Of a DNA stretch of 64,000 bases, positions 25,011 through 38,900 are shown piece after piece. Made by a program: the position numbers and the translations under genes. Numbering within the stretch: the stretch's first letter is position 1; the number at the start of each line of letters is the position of its first letter. Origin of the DNA: Orthonyx spaldingii (lineage: Eukaryota; Chordata; Aves; Passeriformes; Orthonychidae); assembly GCA_013397795.1 (NCBI GenBank), contig VZTJ01002463.1, positions 186,001 through 250,000 on the forward strand, given 5' to 3'. The notes under the pieces were generated by a model. That model saw nothing but the letters and a program-made list of their open reading frames with translations. It was not told the origin of the DNA and made no database searches.

Positions 25011-25310
25011 TGGAATCACAGAATGGTTTGGGTTGGAAGAGACCTTGAAGATCATCCAGGTCCACCCCCCCTCCATGGGCAGGGACACCTCCCACTATCC
25101 TAGGTTGCTCCAAACCCCATCCAACCCAACCTTGAACACTTGCAGCTTCCTTGAACACTTGATGGGGCAGCCAGAGCTTCTCTGAGCACCGTGTGCCAGG
25201 GCCTCACCACTCTCACAGGCAAGGATTTCTTCCCAATACCTAATCTAATCTATTTTAATCTAATCTTCCTTTCAAGCCCTTCTGCATCTGATCCCTCACA
25301 GGACCCCACT
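25011..25310 (-). mobile_element. CR1 LINE fragment (3' end)
   Basis: Minus-strand CR1 3' end: terminal octamer 'ggaatcacagaatggtttgg', 'cctccatgggcagggacacc', 'tcctaggttgctccaaaccc', 'gtgccagggcctcaccactc', 'aaggatttcttcccaatacc', fading in a TAATCT-rich degenerate stretch and ending near 25310. 'CTTGAACACTTG' appears twice (25130-25141 and 25150-25161), a small internal duplication. No coding part is left. Confidence 0.93.
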
Positions 25311-27233
25311 GTTTATCAGTAGTCATTTCACAAAGAAGTGCTATCCAATCTCCATCCCAAATCCCATAAATCCAATTGTTTTCTTAGTCAGGTTCTGTTA
25401 GCTTTTCTTAAAAACAACTCTCCTCTGAAGACCACTGTCAATGTTTGTCTAATTACACTGCTCATTCATCTCTAGCACTAAAGGATGATGCAATTAGGTC
25501 TTATTAGTTGGTACATTTTAATTTGGCTTTTCATAGGGTGATTGGCACATCGGAATTACTGCACTCCCTGGGATGCATTCAGTCCAGCTGTTGTTCTGCA
25601 TGGTAGTAAGGCACAAGGTCAGTTACTGGGAGTGAGTCTCCCAACAGAAGCCTTGAGTCAGAATTGCAAAGGCGTGTCCATTTTGGGTGTAACCTTTTCC
25701 TTTACATTGCTGGTCTAACACAAAAAAATAGGATTATTTTTGTCTTCTAATGATAAATTTTGAATAATTGCTGTGGATTTTATCCTTCTTCAGAAAATCT
25801 CATTTTATTTTTTTTATTTAACCCAGTTATATATATTACTCCAGTGCTCTAGATTTTTAAAATTCACATTCACAGACTAAAAGCCTGAAAATTCCCAAAC
25901 ACACCGCATTAACAAACCTGTATATTGAAGGAGACTTTTTCTAAGACCTTAAACCAATTAGAAGATACTCTTTTTCATTCTGGAGCAGCCAAACTAAAAC
26001 ACCCAATAAACAAGTTTCTAGAGCATGAAAACATATTTCAACATCATTACTGCACTGGAGAATTTGAAGTTTTAAAAGAAGAGCTGGCATGTGTAGATGA
26101 CCTTTGTCAGGGTGCCAAAAATGTCTTTTTGGAAAAATATACTTTTATGTTACGATGTGGGTTTCTTTATGTGAAAAATGCACTTTATATACAATGAGAT
26201 GTAAGAGCAGAGCCCACAGAGGAGGTCAAAGTGAAGGACTCCTGGTGACCTGAGAAAGGACGCTCCAGGAGCAGACATGTGCAGGGTTATTCCGTGTCCC
26301 TGGGTTTGGATGTTCCTCTCCCAATGTGGATCAAATGAACTATTTTTAAACTGTGCATGCCAGAACAAACATCCTCTGCCTGAACTGCAAGCAAAGACCT
26401 GAAGAGTGGTGATGAAGCTTGGCTTTGTTAATGGCTCAGAGCATCTTCCTCTGCCGCGCCTTGAGCTATTGCTCCATAGAGCAGAACCACCTCCTGTCGT
26501 CCCACTCCAGCATGAGAAAATTTGGGTCATGCAGAGCAGATCTTGCTACTCCATTTAAATTGCAAAAATAAAGACAGTGTAATTGTGTTTTGCTGTAGAC
26601 ACATTGCTTTTAGCTTCACCAGCTTGTGATTGCTCTTGAACACAGGTTTGTTTAGAGAAAACACAATATGGCCAGGGTCTGGGAAAACTCAGCAGCATGC
26701 ATTAGTTCCTGAATTTGTTGATTAGAACCCGTGAAAATTGATATTTCTAAGTAAATATGCCACACAAAAATAATTCTTAATAATATATAATTCATAGAAA
26801 ATATGAGGTTTGCCACTACATTTATACAGTTTCTCTTAGCAAAATGAAGACTGCAAATCTTCACAAGGAGTGTGCTCAGTTTCCAATTATTTTGTTGTAC
26901 TGTCCTGACCTTTTTTTTTAACACAATATTGTTTGCTTTCCACATTACTGCTGCTGAAAGTCTTGGCAGAGGGTTATGTCGCAATGACCAGGTGATCCCC
27001 ATCAGCTTTGTCTGAGGTACTGTTCTGTATTTGGTCAGTTCAGTCAGTCATTCCTGATTACAGAGTGGCAATGCCTCTGATGTTCCTGACCTTTATTTTC
27101 ACCTTGAGGCACCACCTCTGAGGATGGGAGCAGGGGATGGCTCATCCTGCACAGCAGACCCTGTTTGCCTGTAAAATGAGCACTATCAATAATTGGAGGA
27201 TTGTCCCACAGGATGAGATCCTGCTATTTAATC
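25311..27233. other. Unique non-coding DNA, no gene seen
   Basis: No gene is recognised. Frames at 25925-26197 (plus, 90 codons), 26150-26530 (minus, 126 codons) and 26652-27002 (minus, 116 codons) have no recognisable domain and no flanking gene structure. Confidence 0.6.
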
Positions 27234-27539
27234 ATCATAGAATCACAGAACCATTTAGGTTGGAAAAGCCCTCTGAGATCATCAAGTCCAACCATTAACA
27301 CAGCACTGCCAAGGGCACCACCCACCCATGTTCCCAAACGCCACATCTACACATCTTTTAAATACCTCTAGGAATGGTGACTCAACCATTGCCCTGGGCA
27401 GTCTGTTCTGTTGCTTGAAAACCCTTTCCATGAAGAAATTGTTCCTGATATCCAACCTAAAGCTTCCCTGGAACAACCTGAGACCATTTCCTCTTGTCCT
27501 ATTACTTGTGATCCCCTATTCTCTTCCTCACCCTCTGAT
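27234..27539 (-). mobile_element. CR1 LINE fragment, second subfamily
   Basis: Minus-strand CR1 of a subfamily unlike most copies here. After 'catagaatcacagaaccatt' it reads 'caagtccaaccattaacaca', 'ggcaccacccacccatgttc', 'gggcagtctgttctgttgct' and 'agaaattgttcctgatatcc', ending in 'gagaccatttcctcttgtcc'. It shares the 'gtccaaccattaac' block with the copy at 48998. The 141-codon frame at 27328-27753 runs antisense through it and is repeat-derived, not a gene. Confidence 0.92.
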
Positions 27540-27862
27540 CTCCTCCTCTCCAGCCTGGCAACATTTAATCATTTATCAAAGCTTAATAATATTTGTGTCT
27601 ATTTTTGTCTTTATTGGAGGTGAATTGCTTCAGTTTCATTTATGCCCCTCCTCTGGAGAGCAGCTTTGCCATAAACCGTTGACTTTTGCACTCATGCTTG
27701 TAAAAGTGTTCTCAGGATCTCAGAGGACATTTTGGGTGGTAAAACAAAAGTGATGTTTCAAACAGCAAAGCCTTCAAATATAGGAGGCCTCACCATTCTT
27801 TATTTCAAAGTCTCAAACCATTTAAACCAAAAGGAGCATTTAATTCAAAGACCCTATGGGGC

Positions 27863-27876
27863 TTTTTTTTTTTTTT
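27863..27876 (+). repeat. T14 homopolymer tract
   Basis: Fourteen consecutive T residues in AT-rich sequence. No retroposed body is visible on either side. Confidence 0.85.
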
Positions 27877-29595
27877 AATATTGCTAAAGTGGTCTGCTAC
27901 ATTTAACAATAAAAAAAATCCAGAATATAAAAGCAGTTAAAAAACCCTATTCTGTTAGAAAAATCCACAAAAATAGCCTTAGCTGTGGGTTCCTGCTTTT
28001 ACTGTAAAAAAGAGACATTTCCCTGCAGGTACCCCCCACTCCTTCTCTTACATGACCTTTGCAAAATTTTAAAACAAATTACGAGGAATTGACAGCTAAA
28101 GGATACCTGTTTGCCTCTCTGAAGTTAAGAATATTGATATAAAACTAAAGGGTATGTTCTTTTCCCTTCCTTTCTGAGAAGTTAGGAACAGAAAATTAGC
28201 TGTTGTGCTTCTGACAAATGCTTGTGCCAAATTTAATCCTAGAACACATGTGGAAGGAACGTTACACAGTGCACAGAAACCTAAAGGGAAGATGTCATTT
28301 TCTGCTTAACTTAGGCGATTTCTTAAACTTTGAAGTCTAAATCGAGAGGATGGATTAAATACCCATTGCTGAGTGACCAAAGTCACACCTCTCTGGTCAG
28401 AAATATTATTTAATTCATGTAAGTTACGGCATCTATCAATGAGCAAGAGGCAAGAAACCCTTGTGAGAGATGAACACCAACAGAAGGAGGGATGCTCTGC
28501 CTTCAGACTGCATTTTCTTCAAAGAGGTACAGCCACATCCATTCTCTAACCTGAGTGCAAAATCCTGGACTTTTTCCTTGAAAAAGGCCAGACTCATGGC
28601 CCAGGACTGCTGCAAAAGGAGCAGATCAATGAAAACATTTCTGGCAAAACTGTCTACACTTCCAGCATGCATTTGTAAGGGAAGGCATATCCCAAGAAAC
28701 AGAAAAGCTTTGCTGTTTATTTCCAGTTAGTTGGGATTCAGGTATGTTCCCTGTAAGAAGTCCTTTTCCATAAAGCCCTTTGAGTTTAACCTGGTATGCT
28801 CTGTGATATTCCAGCTGTCAAACCAGATTTCCATCAACTTCTTCTTCTTTACTCTTGACCTGAGTTTCTCTAAGAACACTGCTTTAAATTAGGTCCCACG
28901 AGGAATATGACAGTAAATTCCTCGTTTCATTATGGTGATTGAAGTTGCCATTGTTTTCCCATCATTATAGTGATGTTTAAGGCATTGGAGGAGAGGAATC
29001 ATTTGTTAGTTTTCCTGTTGTCTGCTTTCTGCTCACAAGAGGAAACATAGGTGGAAATTTATTGACACCCTGGACAAATAGCATGGTGCTTTCTTTTGCA
29101 AGAGTTAATTTATCCTATTAGATAAGACATCATCGCACATTTTGAATCTGACTCCAAGCCCAGGTGCACCAATTTTGTGCCAAGGAGATATCACTTCCCT
29201 CTGTCACAGAGTACAGGAGTGATGCTCAGGTTTTCTTTCACAGATTATAGCCTTCTGTATAATAATTCTGTGGACATGCCATTAGCTCATGTCATGGAGG
29301 AAGAAAATGAGGGAGGAGAAAGCTTTTGTTCCCTAATGCTGTATTTCAGTCATTTAGTCTCATTGGTTTTGTGCAGTTAGGAATGAAAGATGTAACTTCA
29401 AGCTTTCTATTGCTCAGCATATACATGCACCAAGGCAGAAACGAGAGCAGAAAACCCACAAATCTGAGTAATGGGAGCAGGATCTATGGATTTAAGGCTC
29501 CTAAATATGCAGATAACTACACAGAGAGGCCCAGGATTAACTCCAAATTTTTGTCTGTCCCTTTGACCCAAACAGATCATTATTAAATGGAAATT

Positions 29596-29618
29596 TCTCC
29601 CTCCCTCCCTCCTTCCCC
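29596..29618 (+). repeat. Polypyrimidine (CCCT)n microsatellite
   Basis: Short tract built from TCCC units, imperfect at its end. It is pure C/T and could form a triplex-like structure, which is inference. Confidence 0.8.
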
Positions 29619-31063
29619 ATCCACTATTCTCAACTGTAGGATTTTTCATGCAAATAATTATATGTCCTTTAGCTTCTTTTTACCATTGTTTTCCACACTG
29701 CCTATGGTCTATGATAGTCACTTGCTGGGTTTTGTGTTAATGTATAGAGATATTTTATTGTGTCTTATGGAGTCTGACACTAAGGTGAGGAAAACCTTGC
29801 GTTCAGCAGCAGGAATCCAGGCCTGGTGCAGGATGGTGGGGGCCAACCTTTGATGAAGTAATTCTGCCCATTTCTTCAATACCCAAGTCTCACCTTCTCT
29901 GTAAACCCATGACCTGGGGTAATTTCACCCAGACTGCAGACCCCTCACTCATACTGGGACACTTAACTCCTGGCTCTGTAACTGTTCCCATCAAGCATAA
30001 CATATAAACACGGCATTTTGCATCAATAAAATTCCCACTGAAGAACCAGTACCCCAGCAAGAGACTGCTTGCAGAGTTGATATAAATAATAACTGTGCCC
30101 AAAGCACTCTTTGGTTGACATTAACTAAGGCTACAGCAGGAGCTTGTCATGACTGAACAAAAAGAATGTGTCTTTTTAGCCTAAAAACACTCAGCACACA
30201 GACTCTGGCAAGAGCAAACCACTTCAGTTTTACCACAAATAAACTTGTGTTAGTCAAAGCACTGCAATTAATACATCCAGCCTTCATGCTGATTTTTGTG
30301 CTGGCATCATTCATACATATTTTATACTAAACATTAATTTGTAAGATGAGAAATGGACCTTTTTTAGCAGCAAAGATAAATTCTTGCTTATTCCAGCTAT
30401 TTTGGAAAAACTCTCCAGCACACACAGAAACACCTACAGCCAGGATTGCCATGTATCACAGGGTTTTGTACCAGCAGAGAAATGTCTTAAAAGACTGTGG
30501 ATGTTAAGCCAAGATTCAGAACCATGCAGCCAGCAGACAACGTAATATTTTGTCAGTAATAAAGCACACAATTCTGGTTTTGATACAAAACTCTTCGCAG
30601 TGGTTTTCTCCACCAGTATTTTGGGCATTAGGCATTGCCTTTTGCAAAGATATCATACTAGATTTAGCAAAATAAAATATATACCTTATTTCTGAGGAGA
30701 GAAAGTGGCTTTGATCCCTCAAGCTGACCAATTCCACTAGTTTAATAAATTTACCATCATAAATAAGGTTTCACATTAAAGCCATCTAGCTGCGCTCACT
30801 GCAGCCAGGGAACGAGATGTGAAAAAGGTGAAGGTTTCTCCATCTAATAAACTGAAAATCATTTAAATTTTGAAGGGGTCAGTGGGACTTCACATTAGTT
30901 GTCCACTTTGGTTTTTGAGATCACCATTTCAATGCAGTATTGACCACTGACTGAAAACAATTTGAACAACATGGGAGTGGGAGTGCTCCGTGCAAGGTAA
31001 AGTAATAGCTTTGCCTTGTCATTATGCTGGAGCATTTATAGTCAAAGACAATGGCACTAATAG

Positions 31064-31080
31064 ATTCATTCATTCATTCA
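31064..31080 (+). repeat. (ATTC)4 microsatellite
   Basis: Four perfect ATTC units plus one extra A. It sits in an AT-rich block (about 30990-31330) with no gene. Confidence 0.85.
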
Positions 31081-34000
31081 GAACCAGCCTCAGACCTTTC
31101 AAGCGTGCAATTAAAATCTCTGTCACTTTATATGGAGGACAGAACTAGTGTTTTACTGTCTAGTCACCAAGGTATAGCACAACTTATTGACTGATTATGG
31201 CACTAAAGTCTACAAAACAATCAGGATTCATGAATATTTTCCTGGCTGTTGAATAGATAGCTGAATTAAATTACTTTGAAAACAGTGACAAAGTCATCCA
31301 AATAATAAGTGAAGGTACTTATTACTTGATCAAGAGTAAGAGGAAAAAAAGTCAGAAAGGGGAGACTGCAAGAACTGTCCTTCCAAAGGGTCACTTTGTC
31401 CCCCAAGAAACCAATAACAACATCACTTGGGACAAACATCATCCTAACTGACTTTTCTCTTTTGTCCTGCGAGGACTTCCCAGAACCATGCTGCTTTCAG
31501 CTCCCATTAATTCACAGCTAATCTATACTCATTTGCTATCACCATAGTATCATTTTCTGGGTTAAGAAGTTCTTCCCTTGCTCTTAGTCTCTATCTGTCT
31601 AGAGCAACCTTCAAAGTTTTCACTTTGCTGGGCCAAATAAGCTATGGATTTGGTTTGCTGAGTTTCATCCTTTATGATACTTTCTCACACAAAATTATCA
31701 AACTCTCTACACTTTGCTTTACATTTCCATTTTTTGCAGCTTGAATCCATCTCTTTTGACTATAAGGGATCAGCGTTTTATTCAGACATTAATGCCTCTG
31801 TATAAATGGAGAAAATAATTCAGCTGTTTAATGTTACAGTACATTGGGTTTTTATACAGCCATACTGTTTTAGTGGCTTATGATCACCCTGTGATCAAAC
31901 ACCACACCAGAATCTTTCTCCTCATTAGACATTTCTGGCGGATGAGTTTCCACCTTATAGCACCAACCTAGCTACAAGTTTCTAAGCTCATTATTAACCT
32001 CACTTTTCCTTCCCTTTTGAGTTTCCTACATCTCCACAGAAAAGGTAAGCACATATTTATACACCTTGTGTACAATGGGTTTTCATACAGGGCAGGGTTG
32101 CCACTAGCAGGTTTTCCACCTCTGGCACAGCCCCTCTCATGAGCTACTTACTCCAATTGCTTACCCACTCAGGTTTGCTTTTCTGAAGAAAATATCAGCT
32201 GGGGATTTCACCTTGCTTATTATTACTTTTAATTTCAATTGAGTTATTCATGTCTCCTTGTTAAAGATTATTTTCTCCAAGAACTGTACAAATGCAGTTA
32301 GGGAAAAGTGCTTGCCCCCATAGGTTCAAGAACTATTGGATAAGAAATCTGTTAGCTATTACATCACGGCATAATTAGGCTACACTATGTATTGATGACA
32401 TCTAGATATTCCTCTGACATTATCCACAAAGGTGTCTCCCCGTCATGACATCATTATAACAATCATTATTAACAGCCTTATTCCTATTTCAAAGATGTTT
32501 TTAAGAAAGGTCTTTGAAGACTTGTATTTTCACCACACCAATAACAACAACCAGCTATCACTACAGAACAAAAAATGAATTTTTACCATCTTATAGGTCA
32601 AATTTCTTCCGGTAACATTAAGGTGCTTAACCCAGTTCTGCTGAGTACAGGGTGACAAAGGAATTTTCGTCACTGACAGGATAATAATAATGTCCAGGCC
32701 ATTGAACAGTAGTCAGAAAAACAGAAGATAAATAGCCAGATGCACACCCACAGGCACACAAAGACGTCTTGCGTTGAGCTCGACACTTCAGAACATACAT
32801 GATACTTATTGAATTAAATACAAGGAACATGGCACCGCTGACAGCTTTTCTTAAATATTGTGAGTGAATTTGCTGGGTTCAATTCAGGCAAATGCTTTCA
32901 AACAAAAGGCATTTGCTCAAGCAGCAGAAAGGGAACAGAGGAATAAACCATGCCTTGATCTGCTCTTCCTGTAGTGCAGGAAGCTAACAATTTAGCCTGA
33001 AAAACACAGCCTTTTGTCAATAGAAAAACACACAAAACAGAAGGCTCCAGGTTAGCAAGTGGGGATATTTTTTTCAAGGTAGGAAGGGAAGTCTCAAGGG
33101 GAAGGTAATAATTTTAGCAGGAAAAAAAAGTGAGGAAAGGCAGATTTTGTGCTTATGTTTGTATGCCTGTGATGATTAGATGGGTGTGGGTGTGAATTAT
33201 TGAGTATGCAAGTTGAACATACACATAGGGACACCATTCTTCCCATATTTCCAGTTCAGGTTGTGGATGCAAAGAATTTCTTGCTCTCCATCTTCTGCAC
33301 AGATTTGTGGGAAGCTGGAGACACAAGCCTTGACTTGGGGCAGGGTGAATATCTGGGCTGGTCATGAGAGCTTGAGCAGAGTCTTGCTTTTGCCAAGACT
33401 GTCAAGGAAAAGTCTTTGTGTCAAGGAAAGAAAAGAAATGGAATTTCAGGAAAAGACATGCCTCTGCAAATTGAACAGACGTATGTTAAATAAAGCCAGT
33501 TCAGATACTGGTTTTAAATAACTTGCTTTTTTCAGAAAACCAAACAACAGTAATGCATGATACAAAGGAGGAACAAGAGACCAACTCAGGCAGCAGACAA
33601 CACAACTTGCTTGAGATGTTGACAATTTCATAAATGGTAAGATTTCTGTGAAGTCTTAATTTACAAAACACAAGGATCCCAGCTCCCCCTACAACCAGCA
33701 TAACCAGGCACTTAGCAAATTTAACAAGGAAGGTTGGCAATTTTGACTTCTCCATATGAAAAATCCTACTCCATATATCTTCTATGACTTATTTTAGAGC
33801 TACACACTCAGAAAAGTGAGTCAATTTTGGGACCCAGCCTAACATCCCCAAGACTTCAGCCCCTCACATCTCGCACACTGCCACCTGAACTGGGGTGTCA
33901 CACCCTCTCACATGGGAGCACTGATATTAAAGAACCTGCCTTCCATCCACCAGGTATCCAGAAGTACGACATGAGCTCAAGGCAAAGCAGACATTACATC

Positions 34001-35948
34001 TTTCCACATGCAGTACTATGGCTTTTTTCTTCCATGACACAAGCACAGCTCATCCAGCGAAAGATGTGTAGAAGAATGGAAAAGGGCAACAACATGTTAA
34101 CAGCCATACCTCCTCTCTGACATGAATAGCAAACCTTCCCTGTCCCTGCAGCATTTCTGAGTGCACTGAAACATATGGATCAGGAATGTTTTGGTAGCAG
34201 CTGAAACGCCTGTTAGGATCACTGCATCATTTATGAGTGCAACTGAGAATATTAGCTTATTAGCACGGGGACTTTCTCATCAGACGAGGCACTGTCAAAG
34301 CCAATCAGCCTGTACACATCTGTAGCAGGAAAAAAAAAAGTCTCTTGGTAAATAGATCTAAAAGGTTTCCATGTTGTGGGCTTCTATTCTTTCAGCTCCA
34401 GGAAACAAAGAGGGAGAGAGAGATAAGACCTAAATAATCGTCCTCCATCAGTGATACCCCCAAAATCTCATAGGACATTGGCAAGGTGGTTTACCTATTA
34501 TCAAATAGTTGCTATTTGCACCAAATAAGGCCAATTTAAAAGCCAAATATTCTTTCAATTTCTCTTTCTGTCTCATTGACCCAAGTAGCCCCAAGTCTGA
34601 ATGCCTGAGATTATTTTAGCATAGAAGAAGGAAGATGGAGCCTGTTGTGTAGTAAAATCTCAGTTCACTGGCAACTGTATGACTGATACCTTAATTCTGC
34701 AACACAGATATATCTGGTTTCTGTGAAATATTCGTGGCTGGATTTACTTATAAATGAAAGTTAGGAGGGGTAGGGACATTACTGTACGGTCTGCTTTGCA
34801 CTGACCATAAAGGCTTCCTAATAGATGTCTGAAGCTGCTGGATATTACTGCAATATAAATAATAAATAATAATCCATCATTTTAATGTAAACAGAGGCAT
34901 TCCACATTGAAGTACCTTTTCAAGTGTGTTTAAGATACAGCACTATTGTAGTTCACACTTGAGTAGCCTACCCTTGAGGTAACAGAGACATAGATATGAG
35001 CTGTGACATTTAAATTAGCAAGAAACATCAAACATAAATAAAAAAGTCATCTTTGGTTGTTTCTGGAAGCTGATCACCCAGCAGCACTAGGCTTTATGGT
35101 CTAGGTAAACTTACATGATTAATGCAGAAAGACTGTAATAATTAACATGTTGATGCCTGTTCTCTAAGCTGCTTTCCTGAAACCATTTCCCATTCTGCTG
35201 AAATGGCTTCATAGAGCAAAATTGACCCAAACTTGAGTAAGCTCCTCTATATAGGAGCTGCTGTATGCAGCAAAAGCATGTCCTTTTGCACAAATCTAGA
35301 CAACACTGACAATTTTGTCACTCATGCTTGAAAGCTCAGATTTTTAGCTTGGAAAGACAAGGCCAAATAGGGCTGAAGGGAAACTCGTTATGTAGGGGTT
35401 TGATGGAGAGAGGTTGTGACTGCTGAACAATTAAGAGACATTTCACTTTAAAGTTTCATTGGATTTTCTCTGGTGTTTGCTCTTGTGTCAAGTGCCATTA
35501 TAGAGGTACTGGCTCCATTCCCAGGCGTTTGTGTAGTCCTTACATTGGTTCTCAGAGCATCCCCTCTCCTGCTGGAACCTGCAGGCAGCCAGGGCCATTC
35601 CCACGCCTCCCAACCACCACCGAGCCCTGGCAGCCACTCCTCAGCCAATGTTTGGCCACTCTGGGACCTTGATGGCCTTGTCTAGTGAAAGGGAGAGGTA
35701 TAAGGAGAGAAAAAAGGAGCAAGGCCCCAGCCCCTCATTGGGCAATGACATTATTTTTCACTGTGGAGTAGAACAAGCGTCTTCTTCACCTGTCCCCAGC
35801 AACAGTCCCCACTGCCTGGGCAAACCCCTCTGATGTCCAGTAGCTTTGGCTCTTTTGGTTTGCTGATTGTTTGGGTTTTTTCTTTTTACTTAACTATCCA
35901 GACTGATTTGTCCTTATTTCAATTGAAGCTTACCCTTTCTAGTCTTAG

Positions 35949-35971
35949 CCACGTGAAAACTTTTCACGTGG
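35949..35971. repeat. 23-bp perfect palindrome with two E-boxes
   Basis: The left arm CCACGTGAAAA (35949-35959) and right arm TTTTCACGTGG (35961-35971) are exact reverse complements around one central C. Each arm contains the canonical E-box CACGTG (35950-35955 and 35965-35970), separated by 9 bp. CACGTG is bound by bHLH and bHLH-LZ factors such as USF, MITF/TFE, MYC-MAX and CLOCK-BMAL1. A regulatory role is inference; the palindrome itself is certain. Confidence 0.95.
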
Positions 35972-38900
35972 AAGGTCCCCTCCATGTGAAATATTCTGCC
36001 CTATTCTACGATTGTATTTGTCCAGGTTTAGTTCACAAAAAGACTTTCTTGTGCAAAACCTGTCCTTTTGCCCCTCTGTTCATCTACTCCCCTCTCTGCA
36101 GAGCAGGCTACACATGCAGGATAAATTCTAATGTTGGAATACAATTTTCCACTTCTTTTTGAACTTACCCTCTAAATATTTGCTTATGGTAATGATATGT
36201 GAAACCAGCTCGCTACCCACAAGGTTTGTCGTTGCTATAAATGAAAACTGAATAGGCTTGACACGACTTCTTGTTAATCATCTTTCTTATTATTATCTTC
36301 TATATCCTTACAAACACTCTGCTCAACTGCTCCACTGCAGGCAGGGAGAGTCAACACACTGCATTAAATAATACTTAACAATAGTAGAAGTGACTGAAAG
36401 ACAAATATATTACACTTATCACTATATAAAAAATATGTCATACATGCATGTACACTCATATATGTGTAGTATCTGTGTAAGCTTAAGTCTGGTAGAAGTG
36501 CCTCATTCTGTCTTGTCAGATATTTGTAGTATTAAATTTAATTAAATATACAGATCATGCCAGCCTAGGCCAGCTGGAAATGTCTTGTCCCTGGAACTGT
36601 GTGGTCCAGACTTACTCTGTCAGCTCAACATACTTAACCTGCTAAAAGCCCTGTAGCTCATGTAGGAAATTCAACCTAGCGAGCAAAGAGCATATTCTGC
36701 TCAATCTCCAATTCAAAACACAGATATAAACTGAAATGCTCAGCTGAGGTGTTCATTAGTGCCAAAGCAATGTTATGGACTTTGTTATTAAGACCAAGTA
36801 AAAGTCACGGAAACATTTCTTGAAAGTTGGCAGAGGTGACAACCCAACCTTAGCCCTAGAAGTCGCTGCAATGACTTGGAAGCAAATCTCGTCTCTGCTC
36901 CCAAGGGCCAGTGCTCACGATGGATGGATAGGGAAGAAACCAGACAGGCTTGTCCTGTTCTTTCTACTGCAACATGAATTAGTTTATCATGGATCCAAGA
37001 ACACTGCTCTGGAGATCAGTCGCAGCTGATTAAACATGAAAGAGGTGAACCAGGACATGTTAGGAGACATTCTCTTACCAAGGCAGCATCCTGTCTATTG
37101 CTCAGTGTGTTGTTGGTGCTGCACTCCCAAACTGCCTGGGAAGCCTTGAAGGGTTTGTGGATGGTGACATTCATGACCAATCCTTAAGTCCCAGCTAAGC
37201 CTACATCTCCCACTGCTATAAAAACAATAAACACAAGGAAGTTGCAACTTTCTCTTTTCACTGCATTAAGTAGGAACATTTTTCTTGCTGGTATCAGCTT
37301 GAAAGATTTCATTCAACTGCACTCCCTATGTATCATTTTAAAACTCCTGGTTAGAGATGCACACAACTTATCACTGTCAGCTCTGCATGCTTATAGCAAC
37401 TCTGACATTTCCACAGATTTTAAAAAATTTGAGTCAGTACAAAATTTGGCAGGTCCACTAATAAGCAATATTGTTTTTCTTTGAAAAGACCCAATTCTAA
37501 TCAACCTGTGGCTGTGTAGTGATTTTTGCATCTATTTGTCCTTGGCAAAAGCTGAGGGTTTTATATGTAAATTTCATCAGTTTCACTGAGAAAAGGAAGC
37601 TGGTTTTCATCATTCAGTGCTTTCTGACCATTTGCATTTTAGCTTTACAGTCTTTATGAAGAGAAAACATTTCTATTCATTAATAAGGAAAAAGAAGTGT
37701 GGGCTTTGCTTGTGGTTAACTGTTTTCTGACTTACAAGAGTCTCTGCTCTCCTCTGCTGTGTTCCACTAAAACCTGGCTCAGAGGTGATGGTGTCCACAT
37801 CTTGCCTGACAGGGTTTTGTTCCTGTTGTCTATGAGATCTGGAGCTGACACAAGAAATTTGTATCAGAAGATCATCAGATAAAAGAAGTCATGTGAGACT
37901 CACTAAAAAAAAAGGTGGGGGGAGGGAAAGACATGTCAGCAGGACACAGTGCTTCATAAGAGCCTGAACTTATCTTTATAGTGAATGTTATCTGTAAGAT
38001 TGATAAATGTGCGACAGGCTGGAAAGGGGAGAGAGGACAAAGTCATTGTACTGAAAAACTAGGCCTGGCAACAATAAAAAAACCCTATAAAATAGTTAAA
38101 AACCTAATAGCTCACTAGAGCTTTTTGCCAGAGCGAGTCTTCTATGTCCAATAGCTCTCTAAAGGCATTAGAAAATGAAAGGAGTTTTAATACAGCCCTA
38201 CATTTCTTTTCTTTCTGGTTTTACAAGGGGTGATGTGGCAATCTAATTATACTGTGTTGTGAACTGGTATTATGTCCTGCAAGAAAAGGAAAGAAGCTTT
38301 TTTATTGTTCCATTATGCAATTGTTGCTACTTTTTATGCCCATTCCAGCTTTGGTGCAATAACTCAGTATTGTAGCTTACATTAATTTTTTTTTTCTTTT
38401 AACCGTTCCTTCTTTCACACTAATAAAATACGCTGTGCAAACAAAAGCATGTTACCCAACCAGAGTATGAGCAAGGCCATTCCTTCATTTCTTGATTCCT
38501 CAAATAGCATGCAAGCCCCAGAGGAACCTATAGCAAGGTGGTGGGGACATTTTAGGGACATTTTCTCCCTGTCTTAATGTTCAGAAAAACAAAAGGTTAT
38601 GTGGCTGATCACAGTAGTCTCCCCCTGAAACAAGCACACCAACAGCCCTAGGAACTGCCCAGCAAACACTGACAGATGAAGCAAGCTACCACTCAAATCC
38701 TATTTTTTTTATATAAACCCGTCACCCTTTGTCCTTTTCAATTATGTACCATCATGTCCTCACAATAGCTTCTGCTGTCACTATGATTTAAAGATAAGGT
38801 TTATTTTAAAAGATCGTTTGTTTCCAGTGCCAGCATAGCCAGTCTAATCAGATAAATAGGTGCACAGTTTTTGAGACTCCCCCTGCAAGGATTTTTTTCC

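Larger units (their letters stand above)
27540..35948. other. Long unique non-coding stretch, no gene seen
   Basis: The longest repeat-free stretch so far. No frame above about 105 codons and no recognisable domain. Small features are a T14 run (27863-27876), a CCCT-type pyrimidine tract (29596-29618), ATGCAAATAATTA (29648-29660, a POU octamer fused to a homeodomain word), (ATTC)4 (31064-31080) and a TAA-rich run (34854-34873). The region 35540-35660 is GC-richer than its surroundings without being gene-like. Confidence 0.55.

Noticed and set aside
27328..27753. 141-codon plus-strand open frame
   Set aside because: Its first half is antisense CR1 3' end sequence; the rest has no known content.
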